7,060 nt of DNA from Candidatus Microgenomates bacterium (GTDB lineage Bacteria; Patescibacteriota; Microgenomatia; UBA1406; GWC2-37-13). The notes under the pieces were generated by a model. That model made no database searches and was not told the DNA's origin. It worked only from the letters and a program-made list of their open reading frames with translations. Positions 1 to 4,778 of this stretch are shown one piece after another. The stretch spans positions 1 through 7,060 of the forward strand of contig WFWI01000120.1 in NCBI GenBank assembly GCA_015491205.1. The letters run 5' to 3'. A program made the translations under genes and the position numbers. Each line of letters starts with the position of its first letter. The first letter of the stretch is position 1.

Positions 1-44
1 ACGACGTGCGCCTCCCAAATTTTGTCAAAAAGAGTATACCGCAT
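1..44 (-). CDS. leuC: 3-isopropylmalate dehydratase large subunit, N-terminal fragment
   Basis: Reading the minus strand from the ATG at 44-42 gives MRYTLFDKIWEAHVV before the window ends. This matches the usual start of bacterial LeuC (M-x-x-T-L-[YF]-[DE]-K-[LIW]-[WF]-[DE]-A-H-V-V), the [4Fe-4S] aconitase-family subunit that, with LeuD, isomerises 2-isopropylmalate to 3-isopropylmalate in leucine synthesis. Only the first 14-15 of roughly 420-470 expected residues are present, so the Fe-S cysteines cannot be checked. There is no Shine-Dalgarno sequence: the ATG directly follows the CTAAT-type repeat array at 43-75. It lies downstream of, and in the same direction as, ridA and the S23 gene, extending the ilv/leu locus beyond the left edge. 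The call rests on a short but characteristic peptide and on the leuA/ilv context. The three plus-strand frames here are also briefly open but show nothing recognisable. Confidence 0.85.
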   Translation of the reverse strand, partial: MRYTLFDKIWEAHV

Positions 45-75
45 AATGACTAATTTCTAATTACTAATTACTAAA
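43..75. repeat. CTAAT-type tandem array, left arm of S23 element
   Basis: A short array of about 7-bp units (CTAATTT, CTAATTA, CTAATTA, preceded by AATGA) between the leuC start and the S23 gene. Bases 49-75 match 6274-6300 at 26 of 27 positions. The array is in inverted orientation relative to the ATTAG-type array at 501-533, so the two flank the S23 gene as imperfect terminal inverted repeats. The leuC ATG abuts it. Confidence 0.8.
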
Positions 76-94
76 CCCACCTAAAACGGCGGGC
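76..94 (-). terminator. GC-rich hairpin downstream of the S23 gene
   Basis: On the minus strand this reads CCCGCC-GTTTTA-GGTGGG, a 6-bp stem (one G-U wobble in RNA) with a 6-nt loop, followed by TTTAGT. It lies about 45 bp past the S23 stop codon, and the G+C-rich block stands out from the AT-rich surroundings. The short stem and weak U-tract make it at best a modest intrinsic terminator. It may simply be part of the repeat element, since leuC continues in the same direction downstream. Confidence 0.35.
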
Positions 95-99
95 AGGCT

Positions 100-124
100 A
101 TAACCAATTTTCTAATAACCAATT
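100..124. repeat. Inner ATAACCAATT direct repeat
   Basis: ATAACCAATT occurs at 100-109 and again at 115-124. Its first nine bases recur in inverted orientation as ATTGGTTAT at 483-491, overlapping the S23 start codon. The S23 gene is therefore bracketed by an inner inverted repeat inside the outer CTAAT arrays. Confidence 0.65.
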
Positions 125-139
125 ATCCAAATATAAATT

Positions 140-484
140 TTATTTACAGCTTTGATAAATTTTGTTGAAAATCAAGTTCAACTCTTTTGCTTCCTGCCAA
201 AGTTTTCTTGCTTTTTCTACCTTCTTTGGGACGGCTTTTGCAATCATTCTTAAAAAATGTTTAGTTTCCCTTGCTTCCTTTTTGCAAATTCCTATTTTAT
301 GCCTGAAATCTTTTTTACTCTCAGCGTCGTCTGCCTCGCAATAATTAGCTCCTATACTTGTCGCACTCTTGATAAGCTGAGTTATCAAAGTCCTTGTGAT
401 TTCATTCCTCGGTAAACTTCTTGCAAATTCAATCACATCTTCCCCAAATTTAGCTGTTCTCTCTTCTAAATCAAATTTTTTCAT
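140..484 (-). CDS. S23-type four-helix-bundle protein (23S rRNA intervening-sequence protein family)
   Basis: A 114-residue, all-helical, charged protein with the hallmarks of the S23/IVP family: a KSATSIGANYCEA segment at residues 39-51, then KDFRHKIGIC (59-68) and KKEARETKHFLRM (68-80), and a Lys/Glu-rich fourth helix to the end. There is no signal peptide or membrane segment, so it is probably cytoplasmic. Family members occur inside 23S rRNA intervening sequences and as stand-alone genes in many candidate-phylum bacteria; the Avd accessory protein of diversity-generating retroelements shares the fold. The biochemical role of stand-alone copies is not known to me. The length is normal for the family. 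The ATG lies within repeat sequence (inner repeat at 483-491) and has no Shine-Dalgarno sequence. The gene sits between ridA and leuC, bracketed by inverted arrays, and has no metabolic link to its neighbours. It looks like cargo of a repeat element rather than a pathway gene. Confidence 0.87.
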   Translation of the reverse strand: MKKFDLEERTAKFGEDVIEFARSLPRNEITRTLITQLIKSATSIGANYCEADDAESKKDFRHKIGICKKEARETKHFLRMIAKAVPKKVEKARKLWQEAKELNLIFNKIYQSCK

Positions 485-500
485 TGGTTATTGGGCATTG

Positions 501-533
501 TTTAGTCATTAGGTCAATTAGTCATTAGTCATT
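501..533. repeat. ATTAG-type array, right arm of S23 element, overlapping the ridA stop
   Basis: This 33-bp stretch matches 6374-6406 at 32 of 33 positions (the only difference is C523 versus A6396). On the minus strand it reads as AATGACTAA-type units leading out of ridA. It encodes the last two residues (Asn-Asp) and the TAA stop of ridA. A short CCAATG-type stretch (485-500) joins it to the S23 start codon. Confidence 0.85.
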
Positions 534-908
534 CTCCACTGCGACTGCCTCAATCTCCACCAGCGCTCCTTTTGGCAGATTTGAAACCTCAACCGTTGCC
601 CTTGCTGGCTTTATTTTACCAAAATATTCCGCATATATTTTGTTTACTTTTTCAAAATCTTTAACGTTTTTAAGATAGATTGTTGTTTTAACAACTCTCT
701 CAAGACTTGAGCCTGAAGCCTCAAGCACTGCTTTTAAATTTTGAAGCACCTGCCTTGTTTGCTCCTCTACTCCTTCTTTAAGTTCGCCTGTTTTGGGATC
801 AATCCCAATTTGACCTGCACAAAAAACAAACCCACCTACCTTAACAGCCTGCGAATAAGGCCCCAAAGCTTTTGGCGCTTTTGAAGTGAAAACAACCTCG
901 GGCTTCAT
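525..908 (-). CDS. ridA: RidA family 2-iminobutanoate/2-iminopropanoate deaminase
   Basis: RidA hydrolyses reactive enamine/imine intermediates such as 2-aminoacrylate and 2-aminocrotonate, released by PLP enzymes including threonine deaminase, to the 2-oxoacid and ammonia. From the ATG at 908 the product has 127 residues, the normal length for this trimeric cytosolic protein. Family motifs are present: GPYSQ (16-20), CAGQIGID (30-37), and PARATVEV (101-108) with Arg103 matching the catalytic Arg105 of archetypal RidA, then the acidic VEIEA near the C-terminus. The frame is open further upstream to an ATG at 995, but that would add an unrelated 29-residue tail running into a palindrome. The 908 start has AAAGG at 917-913, four bases upstream, and gives the standard N-terminus. 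The last residues (Asn-Asp) and stop come from the downstream repeat. Its nearness to ilvA suits a role in protecting branched-chain synthesis. It is separated from ilvD by the oppositely directed Nudix gene and so probably has its own promoter. Confidence 0.93.
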   Translation of the reverse strand: MKPEVVFTSKAPKALGPYSQAVKVGGFVFCAGQIGIDPKTGELKEGVEEQTRQVLQNLKAVLEASGSSLERVVKTTIYLKNVKDFEKVNKIYAEYFGKIKPARATVEVSNLPKGALVEIEAVAVEND

Positions 909-912
909 GATG

Positions 913-927
913 CCTTTGATTATAACA
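913..927 (-). promoter_or_regulatory. ridA ribosome binding site with an extended -10-like motif just upstream
   Basis: On the minus strand, AAAGG at 917-913 lies four bases before the ATG (908-906) and supports that start. Immediately upstream, 927-919 reads TGTTATAAT, a full extended -10 consensus (TGnTATAAT). A start site about 7 nt after it would fall near 912, giving an almost leaderless transcript that excludes the AAAGG. The two readings therefore conflict, and no convincing -35 is seen. The RBS is the safer call; the -10 may be chance in AT-rich DNA. Confidence 0.5.
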
Positions 928-969
928 TATTCTCTTTTTCCTTTGCTATTGAAACTTAAATTTAAACGC

Positions 970-1005
970 TGTCCTTCCTGTGCACGATCGTACACAGAAA
1001 GGACA
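970..1005. repeat. 36-bp palindrome P1, CGATCG core
   Basis: An inverted repeat with no loop, centred between 987 and 988: 16 of 18 pairs match. The core is ACGATCGT (984-991), flanked by GTCCTT...AAGGAC ends. The two mismatches (977/998 and 983/992) are C-A on the plus strand, and would be G-U wobbles in an RNA copied from the ridA strand, so that RNA could fold almost completely. It lies about 60 bp upstream of the ridA start. It could be an operator or an RNA hairpin. Confidence 0.75.
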
Positions 1006-1070
1006 CTTCACCGTACTTTTCGCAGTAACAAATCTATCATTACAATCTATTATCACGTTCCAAACCTCAA

Positions 1071-1112
1071 AAAATTGACTATTCTTTCCGATCGGAAAAA
1101 TTAGTCAATTTT
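1071..1112. repeat. 42-bp palindrome P2, CGATCG core
   Basis: An inverted repeat with no loop, centred between 1091 and 1092: 19 of 21 pairs match (mismatches 1082/1101 and 1084/1099). The core is CCGATCGG (1088-1095) and the outer arms are AAAATTGACTA / TAGTCAATTTT. With A-rich and T-rich ends on both strands it could act as a bidirectional terminator, or as a large operator between the two divergent genes. It shares the CGATCG core with P1. Confidence 0.78.
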
Positions 1113-1146
1113 ACTGAGAATTTCGCTTCACACCGGTTAAAAAATC

Positions 1147-1188
1147 TTATTTGACATTTTGCCGCGGCCGTGTCAAAATGTCAAATAA
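1147..1188. repeat. Palindrome P3 with TTGACA in both arms, upstream of the Nudix gene
   Basis: Perfect 15-bp inverted arms (1147-1161 and 1174-1188) around a 12-bp GC-rich loop that contains CCGCGG. Each arm carries a consensus -35-like TTGACA (1151-1156 on plus, 1184-1179 on minus). In each direction, 17 bp further on, lies CAAAAT, a 4-of-6 match to a -10 box. The plus-strand version would start transcription a few bases past the right arm, just ahead of the Nudix ATG at 1212. Promoter or operator function is inferred; the palindrome itself is plain. Confidence 0.7.
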
Positions 1189-1211
1189 AAGAATTTTGGG
1201 GCTTTCTACCA

Positions 1212-1638
1212 ATGAATGTAAAGTTAGACGAACAATTCGATAAGCCAGAGCTCATAGTTGCTTTAGCTGGAATAAAAGGAAGAAAAGGTAGTCCTTATCA
1301 AATCAAAAAAGCACTTTGGCAAGTGGGTTTTGCCAGCGGGTCACGTTGAATTGGGAGAAAGCCTTGAAAAGGCCGTCAAACGAGAGTTTAAAGAGGAAAC
1401 AGGGGGCAAGGTAAAAAATCTACAATTTGTTTACATTCACGAGGCAATTTTTCCAAAAGGTTTTATTAGAAAAGCGCATTTTGTAATTGTCCTTTTTAAA
1501 GGAGAAGTTGTAGGAGATTTAGCTCAAAAATCCTCTGAAGCCAGCAAAGTTAAACTTTGGCCTTTAAAAGAAGCAATTTCCTCCCCTGAGGTTGAACCCC
1601 ACTCCCGCCAGATGTTAGAAAGCTTAAATAAGTTATAA
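1212..1638 (+). pseudogene. Nudix hydrolase, reading frame interrupted by a one-base shift near 1274-1277
   Basis: Nudix enzymes cleave nucleoside diphosphates linked to another moiety; the substrate here cannot be told. The 3' part contains an intact Nudix box, GHVELGESLEKAVKREFKEETG. Upstream in the same frame the translation continues sensibly as EEKVVLIKS then KKHFGKWVLPAG, but a TAA at 1273-1275 stops it. The frame from the ATG at 1212 supplies MNVKLDEQFDKPELIVALAG, a normal N-terminal strand, and would end at 1347-1349. Removing one A from AAAA at 1274-1277 joins the two into a 141-residue protein of usual length with box residues Gly43, Glu49, Arg57, Glu58, Glu61 and Glu62. The break may be an assembly indel, a recent pseudogene or, less likely, recoding. 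A start at TTG 1330 would lose the first strands and is implausible. The gene converges on ilvD with only 15 bp between their stops, with no terminator seen. Confidence 0.8.
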
Positions 1639-1653
1639 CAAAATTTTCAGCTT

Positions 1654-3414
1654 TTACCTTCCTATCACATCCTCCATCACTGCTCCATAATTGGCGCTTG
1701 TGACATGCAGGCTGTAGCGGTAAAGCCAGCCGCGCCTGACTTTTGGCTTGAAAGGTTTAAGCTTCTTCAAGCGCTCCTTAAGCTCTTTTTCTGAAACTAA
1801 CAAATCAATTGTACCTTTGTGGGCGTCAATTCTTATCCTATCCCCATTTTTTATTACAGCAATTGGCCCGCCTGCAGCAGCTTCTGGCGAGATGTGCCCA
1901 ACGCAAAGCCCTCTTGTTCCGCCTGAGAACCTTCCGTCAGTTATAAGCGCTGCTTTTAAGCCCTGCCCTTTTATGGCAGAAGTTGGAGAAAGCATCTCCT
2001 GCATGCCAGGGCCTCCTTTTGGCCCTTCATAGCGTATAACCACTACATCGCCATCCTTCACCTTTCTTTTTAATATTGCAGACAAAGCGGACTCCTGGCT
2101 GTCAAAGCAGACAGCCCTTCCTTCAAAAACCATCATATCAGGATCAACTCCAGCGGTTTTGACAACAGCTCCATCTGGTGCAATGTTTCCATACAAAATC
2201 TTCAAACCTCCTTCTTTTGAAAATGCCCTCTCCCCTACTCTTATTACATCTCCATCTGGCTCTGGCGCTTTTTCAACTACATCTTTTAACTTTCCATAAA
2301 TTGTCTGGTGCTCAAGGTCCAAAGGTGCTTTTGAATACTTTGCGACCGCCTTTAAAATTGCAGGTATTCCTCCAACCCTTTCAACATCCTCAACATGAAC
2401 ATCTGGCCTTGAGGGTGAAACTTTGCAGACATTTGGAGTTTTTTTTGCCAGCATGTTTATTCTTTTCAAGTCATACTTTATCCCTGTCTCATAAGCCAAG
2501 GCTAAAGTGTGAAGCACTGTGTTTGTCGACCCTCCCATTGCTAAGTCCAAAATAAAGGCATTGTCTATGGCCTGTCTGTCAACGATTTTTCTTGGAGTTA
2601 TTTTTTTCTTCATTAAAGTGCCGATAAGCTCTGATGCTTTTTCCAAAAGTTTGAGCCTTTCCGGGTTTATCTCCCATTTTAAAGCCTTTTTGTCAACCCA
2701 GCGGGCAGCTGGGATTGTTCCATTTCCGGGAAGAGCAAGGCCAAGCACTTCTGCCAAGCAGTTCATAGAATTGGCTGTGAACATGCCTGAGCAGGAGCCG
2801 CAGGTTGGACAGGCCTTTTCTGTAAGTTCCATAAGTTTGCTTTTTGGAATTTTTCCTGCAGAATAGGCACCTACTCCTTCAAAAACAGTTATCAAATCAG
2901 TGTTTTCTGCGCCTGCAAGCATTGGCCCACCAGAGACATAGATAAAAGGTATATCAAGCCTTACTGCTGCATTAAGCATTGCAGGCACAATCTTGTCACA
3001 GTTCCCTATTCCAATCCAAGCATCAGGTGGATGGGCTCCAATTATTGTTTCTATCTGGTCAGCTATAAGCTCGCGGGAAGGCAAAGAATACTTCATCCCA
3101 AAATGTCCCATTGCAATGCCATCATCAACCGCTCCTCCAATATTGCAGTACCAGACATTAAAGCCCCTTTCCAAAAGTTTTTTAACAAGGTGCTGGCCTA
3201 AAATGTGAAGGTGGGCATGGCCTGGAATATGGGTTGTATAGGAGTTTATAACTGTTACAAAAGGCTTTTTAACATCTGAAACTTTTTTCAAAACTCCTGC
3301 TGCAATCATCAAAGAGATAGCTGGAAGCATGTGATAACCTGAGCGGAAAACTCCACTCCCTTTTTCCCTTACAGCTTGTATTCCTTCGTTTATAAAATGT
3401 TTTTTTGTTGACAT
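1654..3414 (-). CDS. ilvD: Dihydroxy-acid dehydratase, E. coli-like Fe-S type
   Basis: Dehydrates 2,3-dihydroxy-isovalerate and 2,3-dihydroxy-3-methylvalerate to the 2-oxoacids, the shared penultimate step of Val and Ile synthesis; cytosolic, Mg2+ and Fe-S dependent. The product has 586 residues. Visible motifs: VDDGIAMGH (96-104), GNCDKIVP (137-144) with cluster Cys139 and Lys141, ACPTCGSCSGMFTANSMN (201-218), EGPKGGPGMQEML (463-475) and TDGRFSGGTRG (492-502) with the catalytic Ser497. The first-cysteine position of [2Fe-2S] dehydratases (NPCN) is IPGH (63-66) here, as in the E. coli enzyme, which together with CPTCGSC points to the oxygen-sensitive [4Fe-4S] kind. The ATG at 3414 gives the usual N-terminus; no Shine-Dalgarno sequence is visible. 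It is preceded by a strong hairpin in the 76-bp gap after ilvA, and it is the last gene of the ilvC-leuA-ilvA-ilvD run before the opposing Nudix gene. Confidence 0.97.
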   Translation of the reverse strand: MSTKKHFINEGIQAVREKGSGVFRSGYHMLPAISLMIAAGVLKKVSDVKKPFVTVINSYTTHIPGHAHLHILGQHLVKKLLERGFNVWYCNIGGAVDDGIAMGHFGMKYSLPSRELIADQIETIIGAHPPDAWIGIGNCDKIVPAMLNAAVRLDIPFIYVSGGPMLAGAENTDLITVFEGVGAYSAGKIPKSKLMELTEKACPTCGSCSGMFTANSMNCLAEVLGLALPGNGTIPAARWVDKKALKWEINPERLKLLEKASELIGTLMKKKITPRKIVDRQAIDNAFILDLAMGGSTNTVLHTLALAYETGIKYDLKRINMLAKKTPNVCKVSPSRPDVHVEDVERVGGIPAILKAVAKYSKAPLDLEHQTIYGKLKDVVEKAPEPDGDVIRVGERAFSKEGGLKILYGNIAPDGAVVKTAGVDPDMMVFEGRAVCFDSQESALSAILKRKVKDGDVVVIRYEGPKGGPGMQEMLSPTSAIKGQGLKAALITDGRFSGGTRGLCVGHISPEAAAGGPIAVIKNGDRIRIDAHKGTIDLLVSEKELKERLKKLKPFKPKVRRGWLYRYSLHVTSANYGAVMEDVIGR

Positions 3415-3449
3415 AGTAGTTAATTTTGGTAAACTTTTAATAAATCGCG

Positions 3450-3470
3450 CCCCCTGAGTTCCTCAGGGGG
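3450..3470. promoter_or_regulatory. GC-rich hairpin between ilvA and ilvD
   Basis: A perfect 9-bp stem (CCCCCTGAG / CTCAGGGGG) with a 3-nt loop, 20 bp past the ilvA stop and 35 bp before the ilvD start. On the coding (minus) strand no U-run follows, so it is not a classical terminator for the operon; it may be a processing site, mRNA stabiliser or partial attenuator. On the plus strand it is followed by ATATTTTATTATT, which is more terminator-like and could stop antisense transcription entering ilvA. Confidence 0.6.
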
Positions 3471-3490
3471 ATATTTTATTATTAGCTATA

Positions 3491-4729
3491 CTAAACCAAC
3501 AAATAATAACTCAAATCCTGCCGAGTTAGCTCTTTGAATTTAAAGCCTGCGCCTTTCATTCTTTCTATCATTTTAGGTGCGTCTTCTTTTTTCTCAAACT
3601 CAATGCCTACCAAAGCTGGCCCCTTCTCTTTGTTGTTCTTTTTGACATATTCAAAAAACACAATATCATCGCCTGGGCCTAAAACTTCGTTCACAAATTT
3701 TTTAAGCTGGCCAGGTTTTTGGTAAAATTCTATGATAAAGTATTTTTTCCTTCCTTCCCAAATCAAAGCTCGCTCCAAAATCTCTGGATAGCGCAAAAGG
3801 TCATTATTTCCACCGCTTATTATGCAAACTACGGTTTTTCCTTTAAACGCGCCATTTAGCTTTTCAAACCCAGCAACGGATAGGGCTCCAGCAGGCTCTG
3901 TAATTATTCCTTCATTCTGGTAAAGGTCAATCATGACCTGCGCTACCTGCCCTTCAGGCACAACTATAATATCATCAACATATTTTTTTACGAGCTCAAA
4001 ATTCAGCTTCCCAACTTTTTTGACTGCAACGCCATCTACAAAGGTATCAAGTTTTTCAAGCTCAACGAGTTCTCCTTTCTCTAAGGACTCTTTCATTGAA
4101 TCTGCGCCTTTTGGCTCCACTCCAATGATTTTTACCTCAGGAAGAACGGATTTTAAGGCTATAGAGACTCCTGAAATAAGCCCTCCTCCTCCAATTGGCA
4201 CAAAAACAGCATCTATTTTTTCCAAGTCCTCCAAAATCTCAAGTCCAATTGTTCCTTGCCCTGCAATCACTTCTTCGTCTTCAAATGGGTGTACAAAAAC
4301 CATATTTTTTTCTTTGGCAAATTTTACTGCTTCCTTTTTGGCTTCGTCATAATTTTCTCCTGCAAGCTTTATCTCTACAAAACCATTTCCAAAATATTCA
4401 ACCCTCTTGATTTTCTGCTTTGGAGTGGATACAGGCATAAAAATGACTCCTTTTATCCTGTGTTTTTTGCAAGCAAAAGCCACGCCTTGTGCGTGATTGC
4501 CAGCTGAAGCACAAACCACTCCCCTTTTTCTTTTCTCCTCAGGCAGGTTTGAAATTTTAAAATAAGCCCCTCTTATTTTATAGGATCGTACCGGTTGTAA
4601 ATCCTCTCTTTTAAAATAAACTTTTGCTCCATATTTTTCCGAAAGCCTTTCTATAAATTGTAAAGGAGTGTGGTTGATAACCTCCTCAAGCACCCTGTAA
4701 GCCTCTTTAACAAGCTCTAGGCTCAACAT
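3491..4729 (-). CDS. ilvA: Threonine deaminase (threonine ammonia-lyase), short biosynthetic form with C-terminal ACT-like domain
   Basis: PLP enzyme converting threonine to 2-oxobutyrate and ammonia, the committed step to isoleucine. The product has 412 residues. The fold-type II PLP domain spans about 1-320: SYKIRGAY (49-56) with Schiff-base Lys51, SAGNHAQG (75-82), a glycine-rich phosphate loop GGGGL (180-184), and SGGNND (305-310) with Ser305 positioned for the PLP nitrogen. A single regulatory ACT-like domain follows (about 329-412), with FYQKPGQLKKFVNEVLGPGD and, further on, a GPALVGIE segment, as in the B. subtilis-type short IlvA; feedback control by Ile/Val is likely. These features distinguish it from catabolic TdcB, which lacks this domain, and from threonine synthase. 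The ATG at 4729 is supported by GGAGG four bases upstream. It starts 32 bp after leuA and is probably co-transcribed with it. The 2-aminocrotonate it releases is a RidA substrate, matching ridA nearby. Confidence 0.96.
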   Translation of the reverse strand: MLSLELVKEAYRVLEEVINHTPLQFIERLSEKYGAKVYFKREDLQPVRSYKIRGAYFKISNLPEEKRKRGVVCASAGNHAQGVAFACKKHRIKGVIFMPVSTPKQKIKRVEYFGNGFVEIKLAGENYDEAKKEAVKFAKEKNMVFVHPFEDEEVIAGQGTIGLEILEDLEKIDAVFVPIGGGGLISGVSIALKSVLPEVKIIGVEPKGADSMKESLEKGELVELEKLDTFVDGVAVKKVGKLNFELVKKYVDDIIVVPEGQVAQVMIDLYQNEGIITEPAGALSVAGFEKLNGAFKGKTVVCIISGGNNDLLRYPEILERALIWEGRKKYFIIEFYQKPGQLKKFVNEVLGPGDDIVFFEYVKKNNKEKGPALVGIEFEKKEDAPKMIERMKGAGFKFKELTRQDLSYYLLV

Positions 4730-4733
4730 AAAA

Positions 4734-4738
4734 CCTCC
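4734..4738 (-). promoter_or_regulatory. Shine-Dalgarno site of ilvA
   Basis: GGAGG on the minus strand, four bases (TTTT) before the ilvA ATG at 4729. It is the clearest ribosome binding site in the window and fixes the ilvA start. Its presence here contrasts with the absence of any such motif before leuA, ilvD, the S23 gene and leuC. Confidence 0.8.
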
Positions 4739-4751
4739 ACTTACTTTCTAA

Positions 4752-4778
4752 CTTTGAACTTTTATCTTTGAACTTTTA
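4752..4778. repeat. Tandem CTTTGAACTTTTA repeat over the leuA stop codon
   Basis: CTTTGAACTTTTA occurs perfectly twice, at 4752-4764 and 4766-4778 (14-bp period), with degenerate flanking copies (TTTCTAACTTTGAAC, AACTTATTTAC). The second copy encodes residues near the LeuA C-terminus (KVQ) and the first supplies its TAA stop at 4762-4764. It is a different sequence family from the CTAAT arrays but sits in the same kind of place, at a gene's 3' end. Confidence 0.8.

Larger units (their letters stand above)
43..533. mobile_element. Putative S23 cassette bounded by inverted CTAAT arrays
   Basis: Proposed unit, in order: left CTAAT array (43-75), GC-rich hairpin (76-94), inner direct repeat (100-124), S23 gene (140-484), inverted copy of the inner repeat (483-491), and right ATTAG array (501-533). 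The outer arrays are imperfect inverted copies of each other. An equivalent arrangement with no gene occurs at 6271-6406. The unit fills the whole space from the ridA stop to the leuC start. No transposase, reverse transcriptase or clear target-site duplication is visible, so mobility is inference from the architecture and the second copy. Confidence 0.4.
909..1211. promoter_or_regulatory. Divergent intergenic region between ridA and the Nudix gene, with three long palindromes
   Basis: These 303 bp separate the start of ridA (minus) from the start of the Nudix gene (plus), so promoters for both should lie here. No convincing ORF or RNA gene was seen. The region is dominated by three large palindromes (970-1005, 1071-1112, 1147-1188), listed separately. 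The stretch 1006-1070 between the first two shows nothing recognisable beyond AT-rich promoter-like words such as TATTAT at 1048-1053. Confidence 0.5.

Noticed and set aside
1..60. Plus-strand frames open at the left edge, one ending HND before the repeat TAA
   Set aside because: All three plus frames are briefly open and none is recognisable, while the minus strand gives a clear LeuC N-terminus over the same bases.
43..75. CRISPR array at the CTAAT repeats
   Set aside because: Units are about 7 bp with no spacers and no cas genes; this is a simple tandem array.
76..94. tRNA or other structured RNA gene at the GC-rich block
   Set aside because: Only one 6-bp stem is present; no cloverleaf or known RNA motif could be drawn.
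140..484. Diversity-generating retroelement accessory protein (Avd)
   Set aside because: No reverse transcriptase, template repeat or variable repeat is visible in the window; the stand-alone S23 family fits better.
909..995. N-terminal extension of ridA to the ATG at 995
   Set aside because: It adds 29 residues unlike any RidA N-terminus and runs into palindrome P1; the start at 908 has an AAAGG site and gives the standard protein.
886..1104. 72-residue plus-strand ORF crossing the ridA start and palindromes
   Set aside because: No family features, overlaps the ridA 5' end in antisense and traverses two palindromes; best explained as a chance open frame.
1330..1638. Nudix protein starting at TTG 1330
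   Set aside because: The same frame upstream to 1276 encodes conserved Nudix sequence (VVLIKS, GKWVLPAG), so the TTG is internal to a frameshifted gene.
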